Source: Deltaproteobacteria bacterium
Lineage (GTDB): Bacteria; Desulfobacterota; Binatia; UTPRO1
Assembly (NCBI GenBank): GCA_029262315.1
Contig: JAJCZP010000014.1
Location: 1-47,595, forward strand
Reading direction: 5' to 3'
Length of the DNA: 47,595 nucleotides
In this document: in pieces, positions 32,938 through 41,323 of the stretch
Position numbering within the stretch: position 1 is the first letter of the stretch
Layout of the letters: every line of letters starts with the position of its first letter
Position numbers and translations under genes: made by a program
Notes under the pieces: generated by a model
The model's input: the letters and a program-made list of their open reading frames with translations, nothing else
What the model was told of the DNA's origin: nothing
The model's database searches: none

Positions 32938-35223
32938 CTACGCACCCGCCGGCGCGCCGGGCAGCGGCGCGACTGCACCCTGCTCGAGAATCCGCCCGTG
33001 ACACGCGTGCGCCGCTTCGATGAACAGATTGGCCTCCTCGGCCAGATGATGCGCGGCCTCCTGCGTAAACGTGCGGTTGGTGTCCTCGAAGCGATGGAAC
33101 AGATACATCGCGAACTTTCCGCCCGCATACTTGTCATGGAACAGCGCCGTGTCGTGAAAACGTGTCCGGAACTCGCTGATGATGGCGTTGGGCTCGTCAG
33201 GCACGTCGTAATACTGGGTCCGGATCAACCCGTGCGCCGCCGTCAACATTGCGCGATAGGCCGTCTCATCGGCCTTCTGATGCTCGCCGTCGTCGAGCAG
33301 GATCTGGGCCTCGAATGCGAGACGCTCGGCTTCCTGAAGGTCGAAGTCGATCCGCTCGACGACCTCGCCGGCACACTCACCCGTCCCGAGATCGCTGATC
33401 GTGAATTCGCGCGGATCATTCCAATCGGAGTAGAGCGTGCGATCCTCCTCGTACGGCGGCACGGTGGTGAACTGCTCGACGACCGTCTTCAGCTCTTTCT
33501 TGCCGACCCGTCGAATGAAATCCTGGAAGCTCTCGCCCTTCTCGCGCTCGCGGACGTACTTGTCGGTGATGGCCGTGACAAAGTCGGGAACGCGCTTGGA
33601 TGGGACCGCACCGATGGCGAGGCCGTAGGCACCTCCGTTCTCTTCCCACTTCCCACCCAGCATCACCTGGAAGTGCGGCACGGTCGTACCGCCGACTTTC
33701 CGACTGACCCCGTAGAACCCGAGATCGGAGATGTGGTGTTGCCCACACGAGTTGAAGCAGCCGCTCACCTTGATGTGGAGATCGCGCACCGCCTCGTCGA
33801 GCTCGTGCGCCTTGACCGCGAGCCGCCCGCTCAACTCGCCGGCAAGCCCGCGCGACGACGCGATCCCCAGCTTGCAGGTATCGGTGCCAGGGCACGACGT
33901 GATGTCGACGATCGTCCCCGCACCCGAGGTGCCGAGCCCGACGGCATCGAGATCACGATAAAGATCCGGCAGGTCGGCCTGGCTGATCCAGCGGAGCACG
34001 ATGTTCTGCTCGACGGTCGTCCGCACGTTGTCCCCACAGTATCGACGCGCGATGTCGGCCAGACGCCGCATCTGCCACGACGTGAGATCGCCGAGTGGCA
34101 GCACGACCGTCGCAACCGCGTAGCCGTCCTGGCGCTGCTGGTAGACGTTCGTACCGCGCCACACCTCGAACCCTTCCGGGACCGCCGCGCCGTTCAGCGA
34201 GGCCCCGGTCTTCAGTGGCGCCTCTTTGTAGTTCGGCAGCTCCGGGATGTAGCCCGCCCACGCGTCGTCGTGCGGGAGCTTGGCTCGCTCTTCCAGCACC
34301 AGGCGTTTGAACTCTTCCATGCCGAGTTTCGCTAGCAGAAACTTGACACGCGCACGGGCACGATTGCGCTTCTCTCCGAGGCGCGCGAAGACGCGCGCGA
34401 TGGCCTGCGACAGCGGGAGGATCTCGTCCTCAGCTACGAACTCGTCGAACAGCTTGGCCTGATGCGGCACGGTTCCGAGTCCGCCTCCCACGTACATCTC
34501 GAAGCCGCGTTGCTCCTTGCCATCCACAACGCGGGTGCGCGCGATCAAGCCGAGGTCGTGCAGGCTAGTGAGTCCGCACGCATGCTGCGCGCAACCCGAG
34601 AACGCCACCTTGAACTTGCGCCCAAAGTCCTGCGCATCGGGGTGGCCGAGCAGAAACTGCATCGTCGCCTTGGCGTACGGTGTGACATCGAACGTCTCGT
34701 CACGACACACACCCGCGAGTGGGCAGGCGGTCAGATTCCGTACCGTGTTGCCACAGGCTTCGCGGGTCGTGATCCCGACCGCGCCGAGCCGACGCATCAG
34801 ATCGGGCGTGTCGTCGATGTGAATGAAATGAAACTGGAAGTCCTGCCGCGTGGTGACGTGACAGATGGCGTCGGAATACTCCTCGGCGACATCCGCCAGC
34901 ACGTCCATCTGATCAGGGGTAAGCCCGCCAAACGGGATCTTGATGCGCTGCATCCCCGGCGCGTCCCACATCGTCTCCGGCCCCTTGGTCAGCTCGCCCG
35001 AAGGAAACGCGATCTGTTGGGCCGCCACGCCGTCGTGCCGGTGACCGTTGTCGTACCGCTGACCGTACACGCCGCGACGGAGTCGCGTCTCGGCGAACAG
35101 CTTCTCGTCAATCTTGCCCTGCTTTTTGAGGTCGATCTGACTCTGAAAGGCGTCGATTTCTCCCCCGAGATCGTCGGGCAGCTGGTCCGCCAGTCGTTCT
35201 TTCCATGTGGTCGTCATTGTCAT
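32938..35223 (-). CDS. Sirohaem-Fe4S4 nitrite/sulfite reductase with extra C-terminal helical domain
   Basis: A 761-residue protein. Two ferredoxin-like/sirohaem half-domains are visible. The first half has TACPLAGVC (C167, C173) and SGCAQHACG (C211, C216). The second half has the functional ligands C444 and C450 (SCPGTDTC) and C489 and C493 (SGCFNSCGQHH). It reduces nitrite to ammonium or sulfite to sulfide by six electrons; sequence alone does not decide which. Residues ~610-755 form an added helical region (AERLAFEAQILLDDGEHQKA, AMLTAAHGLIRTQYY, AHHLAEEANLFIEAAHACHG) resembling HEPN-type bundles and absent from standard NirA/Sir. The start is fixed by GAGGAAG about six bases upstream. Confidence 0.9.
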   Translation of the reverse strand: MTMTTTWKERLADQLPDDLGGEIDAFQSQIDLKKQGKIDEKLFAETRLRRGVYGQRYDNGHRHDGVAAQQIAFPSGELTKGPETMWDAPGMQRIKIPFGGLTPDQMDVLADVAEEYSDAICHVTTRQDFQFHFIHIDDTPDLMRRLGAVGITTREACGNTVRNLTACPLAGVCRDETFDVTPYAKATMQFLLGHPDAQDFGRKFKVAFSGCAQHACGLTSLHDLGLIARTRVVDGKEQRGFEMYVGGGLGTVPHQAKLFDEFVAEDEILPLSQAIARVFARLGEKRNRARARVKFLLAKLGMEEFKRLVLEERAKLPHDDAWAGYIPELPNYKEAPLKTGASLNGAAVPEGFEVWRGTNVYQQRQDGYAVATVVLPLGDLTSWQMRRLADIARRYCGDNVRTTVEQNIVLRWISQADLPDLYRDLDAVGLGTSGAGTIVDITSCPGTDTCKLGIASSRGLAGELSGRLAVKAHELDEAVRDLHIKVSGCFNSCGQHHISDLGFYGVSRKVGGTTVPHFQVMLGGKWEENGGAYGLAIGAVPSKRVPDFVTAITDKYVREREKGESFQDFIRRVGKKELKTVVEQFTTVPPYEEDRTLYSDWNDPREFTISDLGTGECAGEVVERIDFDLQEAERLAFEAQILLDDGEHQKADETAYRAMLTAAHGLIRTQYYDVPDEPNAIISEFRTRFHDTALFHDKYAGGKFAMYLFHRFEDTNRTFTQEAAHHLAEEANLFIEAAHACHGRILEQGAVAPLPGAPAGA

Positions 35224-35468
35224 CGACACTTCCTCGCGTGGTCGTGCCGCCCCGGCTGGCGGAGGCGGCTTGATCTGGCAGCTACCATAGCAGGCGGGGC
35301 GCGCCCCGTCCCGGCAAGCTTTCGGCGCATAGGGCCGCCGAATCGAACACTTATCCGCACCCCACAGTCGATTCAACGGGGCGACGGGGCGGCACGGTTT
35401 CCCAACGCCCATCTCGGGGTGACCAGCAGTTTGCGTCCTCCGGGGGTCCTCCGCCAAACTCCGCCCCG

Positions 35469-36599
35469 ATGGGTCCAGGAACGATCCGCGATCGGCGCGC
35501 TCCTTCCACGCCCTCGCCGCCCGCACCCGGCGTAATCGCCTATCTCGCCACCGGCGGCTTCCGAAACACGATGCGCGAGTACCTCGACTCGTGGGGCCGT
35601 GACCTGGCGGGCGCGATCACGCCGCTGGTCTACGAGGATCTCTTCCACTGCCGCATGCTCCGAACCGGGACCTACATCTTCTCCGACGTGGAACGCCTGC
35701 GACCCACCGACGCCCAGCGAGCCGCCGACATCCGCACCGCCCTGGCACGCGCCGGCCTGCGGGTTCTCAACGACCCACTCCGGTCGATGCGACGTTACGA
35801 ACTCCTGCGCGCCCTGCATCGAGAGGGCATCAACCAATTCAACGTCTACCGAGTACGGGACGACGAGCGCCCCCGACGCTTCCCGGTCTTCCTACGGATC
35901 GAGAACGATCACGGCGGCAGTCTGACGGGCCTCATCCCGACCGCTGAGGCCCTGGATACCGCGCTCCGGGAACTCCAGCGGACGGGGCGAAACGACGAGG
36001 ATCTCCTGATCACCGAGTTCTGCGACACGTCGAGTCACCATGGCGTCTACCGCAAGTACTCGGCGTTCATGATCGGCGGGCGCGTCGTGCCCGGCCACGT
36101 CTTCTACGCACACGAGTGGCTGGTGAAGTTCCCCTCGCTCCTCGAGCCGGAGATGCTTGCGGAGGAGCAACGCTACATCGATACCAATCCGCACGAGGAG
36201 CAGCTGCTCGCGATCTTCCGCCTCGCGCGCATCGACTATGGACGCATCGACTACGCCGTGCTGGATGGGACGCTGCAGGTCTGGGAGTTGAACACGAACC
36301 CTTGGATCATGTCCTATCGAGACATCGGGAGCGAAGAGCGGCTCCCAGCGCGCGTCGCCGGGGCGGCCGCACTCCGCGCGGCATTCATGGCAATCGCCGA
36401 TCAGCGTCCGCCCGCGCGCGTGCCGATCCCCCTACAAGCCGGCGTCTTCGACTCGTGGCGCGCATCGTTGCCGACCCATCTTGGGCGCGCGCTGCTCCGA
36501 CGCACCGGACTCCTGTGGCACGAAGAGACCCTCCGCACGACGCTGCTCCGACTACGAGGTCGTCAGCCGACGCCGCCGGGCGCCACGCCGTCAACGTAG
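35469..36599 (+). CDS. ATP-grasp-like protein, candidate partner of a peptide-modification locus
   Basis: A 376-residue soluble protein. The second half has an ATP-grasp-like signature: LRIENDHGGS (nucleotide-loop position, ~142-151), LLITEFCDT with E183, then RIDYGRIDYAVLDG and the metal motif WELNTNPW (D261, E273, N275, N277). ATP-grasp enzymes join a carboxylate to an amine, thiol or hydroxyl through an acyl-phosphate. No family name is recognised. It converges with the HEXXH gene, their 3' ends overlapping by 37 bases (36563-36599). That favours a shared locus but gives no evidence of co-transcription. The start is uncertain; ATG at 35571 is possible. Confidence 0.7.
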   Translation: MGPGTIRDRRAPSTPSPPAPGVIAYLATGGFRNTMREYLDSWGRDLAGAITPLVYEDLFHCRMLRTGTYIFSDVERLRPTDAQRAADIRTALARAGLRVLNDPLRSMRRYELLRALHREGINQFNVYRVRDDERPRRFPVFLRIENDHGGSLTGLIPTAEALDTALRELQRTGRNDEDLLITEFCDTSSHHGVYRKYSAFMIGGRVVPGHVFYAHEWLVKFPSLLEPEMLAEEQRYIDTNPHEEQLLAIFRLARIDYGRIDYAVLDGTLQVWELNTNPWIMSYRDIGSEERLPARVAGAAALRAAFMAIADQRPPARVPIPLQAGVFDSWRASLPTHLGRALLRRTGLLWHEETLRTTLLRLRGRQPTPPGATPST

Positions 36600-38008
36600 C
36601 GCTCGTAGTGCGCCGCAACCGCCTGCAGAACGCTGAGTTCGCGATCCCCCGAGAGGCTCCGCTCGCGCTGGATCGATCCATCGATGGCACATCGCAAGGC
36701 CGGAGCGTCGGCCGGAATCGATGCGCGCCGCACACGCGCGGCGATCGCGGCCCGGGCCTCCCGCAACTCCGCGAAGAGCCGCGCACCCAACGGCGTAAAT
36801 CGAGCTTGGGCTTCCAGCTCGCGGATCGCGAGATCGAGCTGCGCCGGGATCCGGATGACGCGGTCGGTAGCGTAGTCGCTCACCTCCGCCGGTCGGGCCG
36901 CGTCATCGTACACCGCCAACCAGAATTCGCAGACCGGAGTGTAGACGAAAAGCGCGTGCAACAAGCCACGCAATGGCCGCGGCTCGTCACGCCACGGTGA
37001 GTAGTAGCGCTCGTCGGTAAGCGCGTTCTGGGCGGGATCGAAGAACGAGCCCTCCTCTTCGATACAGAACAAACGATTGTGGTAGTACTCGTGCACGATT
37101 GCGTCAGCGAGTTCGAACGGATGGTGCATCACCCCGAGGACGAAGGCGCCGGGCAGATCGGAATGGCTGACGTTGGTGTAGCCACCAGCGCTGGCCGGCT
37201 TCAGTGGCACGACCTGCGTCACCTCGGCGAGCACAGCGAATGTCGCCGGGTCGTAGCGGGCAACCAGAGCCAATGCTCGTTCGACGAGTGGCCGATGCGT
37301 TTCCTGGTAGTCGAGCCCGGCCGTGACGGCAGCAGCCGCGAAATCGAGGCCCGGGCGGGTCAGCGCGTACGGTTGGAGAGACAACGTACATGGCCCGTGC
37401 CGTGCTACCGGACTGTGCTCGAGTCGCATGTCGGCCATCGGCATGTCGACGGCAACGCGCTGACCGGATGAAGCGCCGCCCCCCGAACGCACGTCGGCTG
37501 GCGTGATCTCCAGACATCCGCCACTCGTGCCAACGATCGACACCGGCCCGCCACCGTTCAGCACCAAACCAGTGCCAGGAAGCACGAACGGCAAGGTCAC
37601 CGTGAACGGCGTCGCGAACGTCTGGGACGCTCCCGCGAGGAAGTGCATCGCCAACGCCAATCCTTTGAACTCCTCGAGATGGCGCGTCAATGCCAGCGCT
37701 GGCGTCGGCGCATTCAATGCGCGGCAGTGCTCAGCGACGGCCGCAGGCCAACGCTGACCGGAGAGCGATGCGCCGACCAACTCGTACGCACGATGCAGCC
37801 AGAAGTACGCCAACGGATCCAGCCAGACGCGGGTGAACACGGCCGCCGGCAGTGCGACGACCTCGTCGTAGACGGCCAGGAACTCCCGCCTCCCGGCAAC
37901 CGCGGCATCGTGTCGTCGCAGTGCACGTGCGACGGCAATCAGGCCCGCCGCGCTCTTTTCCCAGCGGTCGTCAAAGACGGCGGCATCGCCGCGCAGCAGC
38001 CGCGGCAT
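36563..38008 (-). CDS. HEXXH-motif putative peptide-modification protein (alpha-ketoglutarate-type hydroxylase family)
   Basis: A 481-residue protein. Its key motif is IVHEYYHNRL, with HEXXH at residues ~306-310. It is followed by a YYSPWRDEPRPLRGLLHALF block, with the Arg and downstream His (~H351) expected as further ligands or co-substrate contacts. This matches the HEXXH putative peptide modification family (TIGR04267-like). From my general knowledge, members of this family fused to radical-SAM enzymes act as alpha-ketoglutarate-dependent beta-hydroxylases on RiPP precursors. There is no transmembrane segment or signal peptide. The start at 38008 is the only ATG near the preceding peptide gene (31-base gap); a GGAGG lies very close upstream. 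No radical SAM or protease gene is adjacent. Confidence 0.82.
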   Translation of the reverse strand: MPRLLRGDAAVFDDRWEKSAAGLIAVARALRRHDAAVAGRREFLAVYDEVVALPAAVFTRVWLDPLAYFWLHRAYELVGASLSGQRWPAAVAEHCRALNAPTPALALTRHLEEFKGLALAMHFLAGASQTFATPFTVTLPFVLPGTGLVLNGGGPVSIVGTSGGCLEITPADVRSGGGASSGQRVAVDMPMADMRLEHSPVARHGPCTLSLQPYALTRPGLDFAAAAVTAGLDYQETHRPLVERALALVARYDPATFAVLAEVTQVVPLKPASAGGYTNVSHSDLPGAFVLGVMHHPFELADAIVHEYYHNRLFCIEEEGSFFDPAQNALTDERYYSPWRDEPRPLRGLLHALFVYTPVCEFWLAVYDDAARPAEVSDYATDRVIRIPAQLDLAIRELEAQARFTPLGARLFAELREARAAIAARVRRASIPADAPALRCAIDGSIQRERSLSGDRELSVLQAVAAHYERYVDGVAPGGVG

Positions 38009-38039
38009 CGCCTCCGAGCCAGACGCCGCCGGGCGAGGC

Positions 38040-38321
38040 TCAGGTCTGTGGCTTGCCACCGGCCTTGCCGGTAGCCGTGAACTGCCGACCCCAAGGCGAG
38101 ACCGCCGCCGGGGCCTCCGGCTTCCCGGAGGCCGCCAAATTCTCGGCCCAGGACGACTGTCCTGCGGGCGCCTTACCTGCGGCCGTGTACTGCTCAGTCC
38201 ACGTGCCGCCCGCCGAAGACGCCGTCTTCGAGTCAGTCGCGCGCTCGAGCGCGCCAAGCAATGCATTCGGACGGTCCGTCATCGCGATCTTCTCTAGATC
38301 CAGGATCTTCTGCGTCTTCAT
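38040..38321 (-). CDS. Candidate RiPP precursor peptide with three W..G-K core repeats
   Basis: A 93-residue peptide. The leader (1-39) is helical and charged (MKTQKILDLEKIAMTD) and ends in SSAGG. Three copies follow of the pattern W-x-x-(Q/N)-(Y/L/F)-(T/A)-A-(A/S/T)-G-K, at residues 41-50, 58-67 and 77-86, joined by Ala/Pro/Gly-rich linkers. Trp, the hydrophobic fifth position, Ala and Gly-Lys are invariant or nearly so; the sixth position is T, A, T. A G-rich Shine-Dalgarno eight bases upstream fixes the start. The gene lies 31 bases before the HEXXH protein on the same strand. There is no signal peptide or Cys, so it is not a lanthipeptide. That it is a substrate is inference from context and repeats. 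Confidence 0.75.
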   Translation of the reverse strand: MKTQKILDLEKIAMTDRPNALLGALERATDSKTASSAGGTWTEQYTAAGKAPAGQSSWAENLAASGKPEAPAAVSPWGRQFTATGKAGGKPQT

Positions 38322-38355
38322 GTCGTTGCTCCCCCCACTTGATTACCCACCAGAC

Positions 38356-38385
38356 ATGAATTGGTGCTGTAAAGCCGGATGTCAA
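38356..38385 (-). promoter_or_regulatory. Candidate promoter of the precursor/HEXXH operon
   Basis: A perfect TTGACA lies on the minus strand at 38385-38380, about 60 bases upstream of the precursor ATG. The best -10 at 17-18 bases spacing (AATTCA or ATTCAT, 38362-38356) is weak, so the -35 carries most of the evidence. Confidence 0.4.
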
Positions 38386-38484
38386 GCGGATCGCGGCGCC
38401 GCGGCACACCCACCCGCGCCCGGCGCGCCCGCGTGCGGCAACGGTTTGCGGGGCGGCCACGAGTGCGCTAGCGGACGACCCACG

Positions 38485-38745
38485 ATGACGACCCCGCAAA
38501 AGCTGCTGATTCCCGTCTGGCTCTTCGCGATCGCCTGCCTGTTTGCGAGCTCCCAGGCTCTCGTTTTCACGCTTGGCCGTTGGACGTTCTGGCTGATGCT
38601 CGCCGCCCATGTCGTGGAATCGCTGCTCTTCCTGCCACGACTCCGCGCCGCCGGGGGGCCGCTCGGCCCGCACCTCGTACGGACGATGGTGTTTGGCATG
38701 TTCTACGTCCAGACGCTGCCACCCGCCGCACAGAAAACGGCGTAG
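38485..38745 (+). CDS. Small membrane protein of unknown function
   Basis: An 86-residue protein with two clear transmembrane helices (LLIPVWLFAIACLFASSQALV and WTFWLMLAAHVVESLLFLP), a positively charged loop and a third weaker hydrophobic segment (VRTMVFGMFYVQTL). It lies divergently from the precursor peptide and just before the FAD-dehydrogenase gene. I do not recognise the family with confidence; DUF1145-like small proteins are one possibility. Its position near the peptide locus leaves open a role in export, but co-expression with the FAD gene is at least as likely. Confidence 0.65.
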   Translation: MTTPQKLLIPVWLFAIACLFASSQALVFTLGRWTFWLMLAAHVVESLLFLPRLRAAGGPLGPHLVRTMVFGMFYVQTLPPAAQKTA

Positions 38746-38763
38746 CGAAGCGTGGCCCGCGAC

Positions 38764-40215
38764 ATGGGAAAGGCGACCGCCCTCCGGTCGGTCGCCACCG
38801 TCTCGCAATGGGACGACGAGGCCGACGTGGTGATCGTCGGCTTCGGCGGCGCGGGGGCGTGTGCGGCCATCGCGGCCCGCGAGGCCGGAGCCGATGTGCT
38901 ACTCCTGGAGCGCGCCGGTGGCGGGGGCGGCACCACCGCCCTCTCGACCGGGCAGATCTATCTCGGCGGCGGCACCGCGATCCAGACGAAATGCGGCTTC
39001 ACCGACTCCAGCGAGGAGATGTGCAAATACCTGTTGGCGGCCTGCGGCCCCGGTGCCGACGAAGCCAAAATTCGCCTGTTCTGTGACGAGAGTGTCGCGC
39101 ACTACGAGTGGCTCGTCGCCCACGGCGTGCCTTTCAAGGAATCGTACTATGGTGAGGGCTCCTACACCCCCACCGACGACTGTCTGAGCTACTCCGGCAG
39201 CGAACTCGCGTGGCCCTACCGCGATCTCGCGACCCCAGCCCCACGCGGACATACCGTGCAACAAGACGGCATCGAAGCCGGCGGCATGCTGATGCGAAGC
39301 CTGGTCGGTGCCACCGAGCGCTCGGGCACGCGCATACAGTCCGATACGCTGTGCGAGACGCTCGTGGTCGACGACAACCGCACCGTCGTCGGCGTCGTCG
39401 CGCGCGTCGATGGCGCGGAGGCCTGCTACCGCGCTCGGGGCGGCGTCATCCTGGCCGCTGGCGGCTTCATCAACAACAAGGAGATGGTGCAACGCTACGC
39501 GCCGCTCCTCCGGAAGTGCCGCTTTCGCGCCGGCTGCGACGGCGACGACGGCCGTGGCATTCGCATGGGCATGGGCGCTGGCGCGGCGGCCATTCGCATG
39601 GACGTCGGCTGCATCGTCCTACCGTTCACGGTGCCGAAGCAACTGATCAAGGGCATCTTCGTCAATCGCCGCGGCATGCGTTTCATCGCGGAAGATCTCT
39701 ACCAGACCGTCGTCGGCGAAGCCGCGCTCCTCCACCAGGACGGCGAGGTCTTCCTGATCACCGACAACGAGATCTTCGCCCGCCCCTTCCCGGAAACCGA
39801 AATCACCGGCGTCGAGGATTCCATCGAAGAGCTCGAACGCACGCTCGGCTTCCCGCCCGGCAGCCTGCAGCAGACGGTTGCGACCTACAACGAGCATGCC
39901 GCCAACGGCGAAGATCCACAGTTCCACAAACACCCCGACAATCTCACGCCCTTGATCCATCCACCCTTCGCGGCGCTCAACTACTCGACCGACAAGGCGC
40001 TCTACACCGTGTTCACTCTCGGCGGCCTCCACACCCGGCCCTCGGCCGAAGTGCTCAGTGCCGACGGCGATCCGATTGTCGGTCTGTATGCCGCGGGGCG
40101 AACGACCTCGGGTCTCGCGGCGCAGGGATACAGCAGCGGCCTGTCGATCGCCGATGCCACGTTCTTTGGTCGACAAGCGGGACGTTCGGCCGCGGCACGG
40201 TCGCAGGCTCGTTGA
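38764..40215 (+). CDS. FAD-binding dehydrogenase (3-ketosteroid dehydrogenase/fumarate reductase-like)
   Basis: A 483-residue flavoprotein. The N-terminal ADVVIVGFGGAGACAAIAARE is the ADP-binding GxGxxG-type motif. Then come ERAGGGGGTTALSTG, GVILAAGGFINNKEMV and a C-terminal GGLHTRPSAEVLSADGDP with GLYAAGRTTSGLAAQGYSSG. The architecture fits the fumarate reductase/3-oxosteroid 1-dehydrogenase FAD family. The substrate is unknown; steroid or polycyclic compounds are possible. The start is uncertain between GTG at 38752 and ATG at 38764; I chose ATG. It follows the small membrane protein closely and may share its transcript. Confidence 0.87.
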   Translation: MGKATALRSVATVSQWDDEADVVIVGFGGAGACAAIAAREAGADVLLLERAGGGGGTTALSTGQIYLGGGTAIQTKCGFTDSSEEMCKYLLAACGPGADEAKIRLFCDESVAHYEWLVAHGVPFKESYYGEGSYTPTDDCLSYSGSELAWPYRDLATPAPRGHTVQQDGIEAGGMLMRSLVGATERSGTRIQSDTLCETLVVDDNRTVVGVVARVDGAEACYRARGGVILAAGGFINNKEMVQRYAPLLRKCRFRAGCDGDDGRGIRMGMGAGAAAIRMDVGCIVLPFTVPKQLIKGIFVNRRGMRFIAEDLYQTVVGEAALLHQDGEVFLITDNEIFARPFPETEITGVEDSIEELERTLGFPPGSLQQTVATYNEHAANGEDPQFHKHPDNLTPLIHPPFAALNYSTDKALYTVFTLGGLHTRPSAEVLSADGDPIVGLYAAGRTTSGLAAQGYSSGLSIADATFFGRQAGRSAAARSQAR

Positions 40216-40228
40216 TTGAAGGCCGACT

Positions 40229-41245
40229 CTACGGCCGCCAGAACACTGGCTTGCTCGACGGTTCGGCGAGCGCCTCGGCCGCGTCCTCCCAGCGGACGAG
40301 TTCCGATTCCACGAGTCGCGGATCGATGGTGCCCCGGGCAAGTTCGTCCAACACCTGAGGCATGAACGTACGCGCATGGCAGTACGACGAGTGAAAGTGC
40401 ACGCCCGAATAGTGCATCGCGAAGAGCGGCAACGATACGTCCTCGAAGAAGATCACGACGTTCTCGCAGACCGCACCGGGAGCGGCCAGGCGTAGCGCTC
40501 TCTGCAGCGGCTCGCTACCAGCGCGAGCGTTCACCACGACGTCGTACGCGGGCGTCAAGGACGCCACGTCTGGGTATGGCACCGCGCGGGCCCCCAGGGT
40601 TTCGGCGCTCGCGAGCCGGCCGGCGTCGTCATCGACGAACGTAACCGACGCGGCACCGGCAGCGACCGACCATTGCACGGCGTAGAGACCGTAGCCCCCC
40701 TGCCCCAGGATGAGTACACGAGCATCGCGACGGGCGCGGATATGGGGAACGGTCGTACTCCAGGTGTCGCTTAGGTTGTCGCCCGCCGACACCGCCGCGA
40801 GCGGATCGACGTCGGGGGGAAGAGGCACGAGTGCGTAGTCCGCGTACGGGACACGGACGAGATCGGCGAACATTCCACCCCATGCCCCCGCGTGCGGAAA
40901 TCCGTACGACGGAATCATCCCCTTCCCGAGGCGTTCGCAATGCAGCGGCAGGTCCGCCTCGCACGCCGCGCAGTGCCCGCAACACCGGTGGTACGGCACG
41001 GACACCACCTGCCCCACGGACAGATCGCGCACCGCGGGACCGAGCTCGACGACTTGCGCCACGCATTCGTGCCCGATCGCGAACGGCCCCGTGAACGGCG
41101 ATGCCCCGCGGATGACTGCCTGATCGACGTCGCAGGTGCTCGCGGCGATCGGTCGGACGAGCACCTCGTGATCGGCCTCGAGGCTCGGATCGGGCGTCTC
41201 ACGCCACGACAAGGTATGCGGCCGTTCGAAAATCAGTTCCTGCAC
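40229..41245 (-). CDS. Zinc-dependent MDR alcohol dehydrogenase family protein
   Basis: A 338-residue medium-chain dehydrogenase. Catalytic zinc ligands are visible in STCDVD and GHECVAQV. The structural-zinc lobe is VPYHRCCGHCAACEADLPLHCERLGKG. The Rossmann region is RVLILGQGGYGLYAVQWSVAAG with FVDDDAGRLASA. It oxidises alcohols or reduces carbonyls with NAD(P). A GTG start at 41245 with AAGGGGG upstream is preferred over TTG at 41248. Divergent from an HxlR regulator across a 78-base gap that contains paired direct repeats. Confidence 0.88.
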   Translation of the reverse strand: MQELIFERPHTLSWRETPDPSLEADHEVLVRPIAASTCDVDQAVIRGASPFTGPFAIGHECVAQVVELGPAVRDLSVGQVVSVPYHRCCGHCAACEADLPLHCERLGKGMIPSYGFPHAGAWGGMFADLVRVPYADYALVPLPPDVDPLAAVSAGDNLSDTWSTTVPHIRARRDARVLILGQGGYGLYAVQWSVAAGAASVTFVDDDAGRLASAETLGARAVPYPDVASLTPAYDVVVNARAGSEPLQRALRLAAPGAVCENVVIFFEDVSLPLFAMHYSGVHFHSSYCHARTFMPQVLDELARGTIDPRLVESELVRWEDAAEALAEPSSKPVFWRP

Positions 41246-41264
41246 CAAAGCCCCCTTCAGTCCT

Positions 41265-41303
41265 ATGATGCAACCTATACTCAGAACGTCTCATCATGCA
41301 ACC
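41265..41303. promoter_or_regulatory. Direct repeats in the divergent ADH/HxlR promoter region
   Basis: ATGATGCAACC (41265-41275) and ATCATGCAACC (41293-41303) differ at one base, start 28 bases apart and sit between the divergent starts. Such phased direct repeats are typical of binding sites for a dimeric regulator, here plausibly the adjacent HxlR protein. The spacing is close to three helical turns (10.5 x 2.7). Confidence 0.4.
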
Positions 41304-41323
41304 GAATACGCTATGCTGGGCCC

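Noticed and set aside
32863-34335. 490-codon plus-strand open frame
   Set aside because: It runs opposite the nitrite/sulfite reductase, whose Cys motifs prove the minus strand. High GC suppresses stops on the complementary strand.
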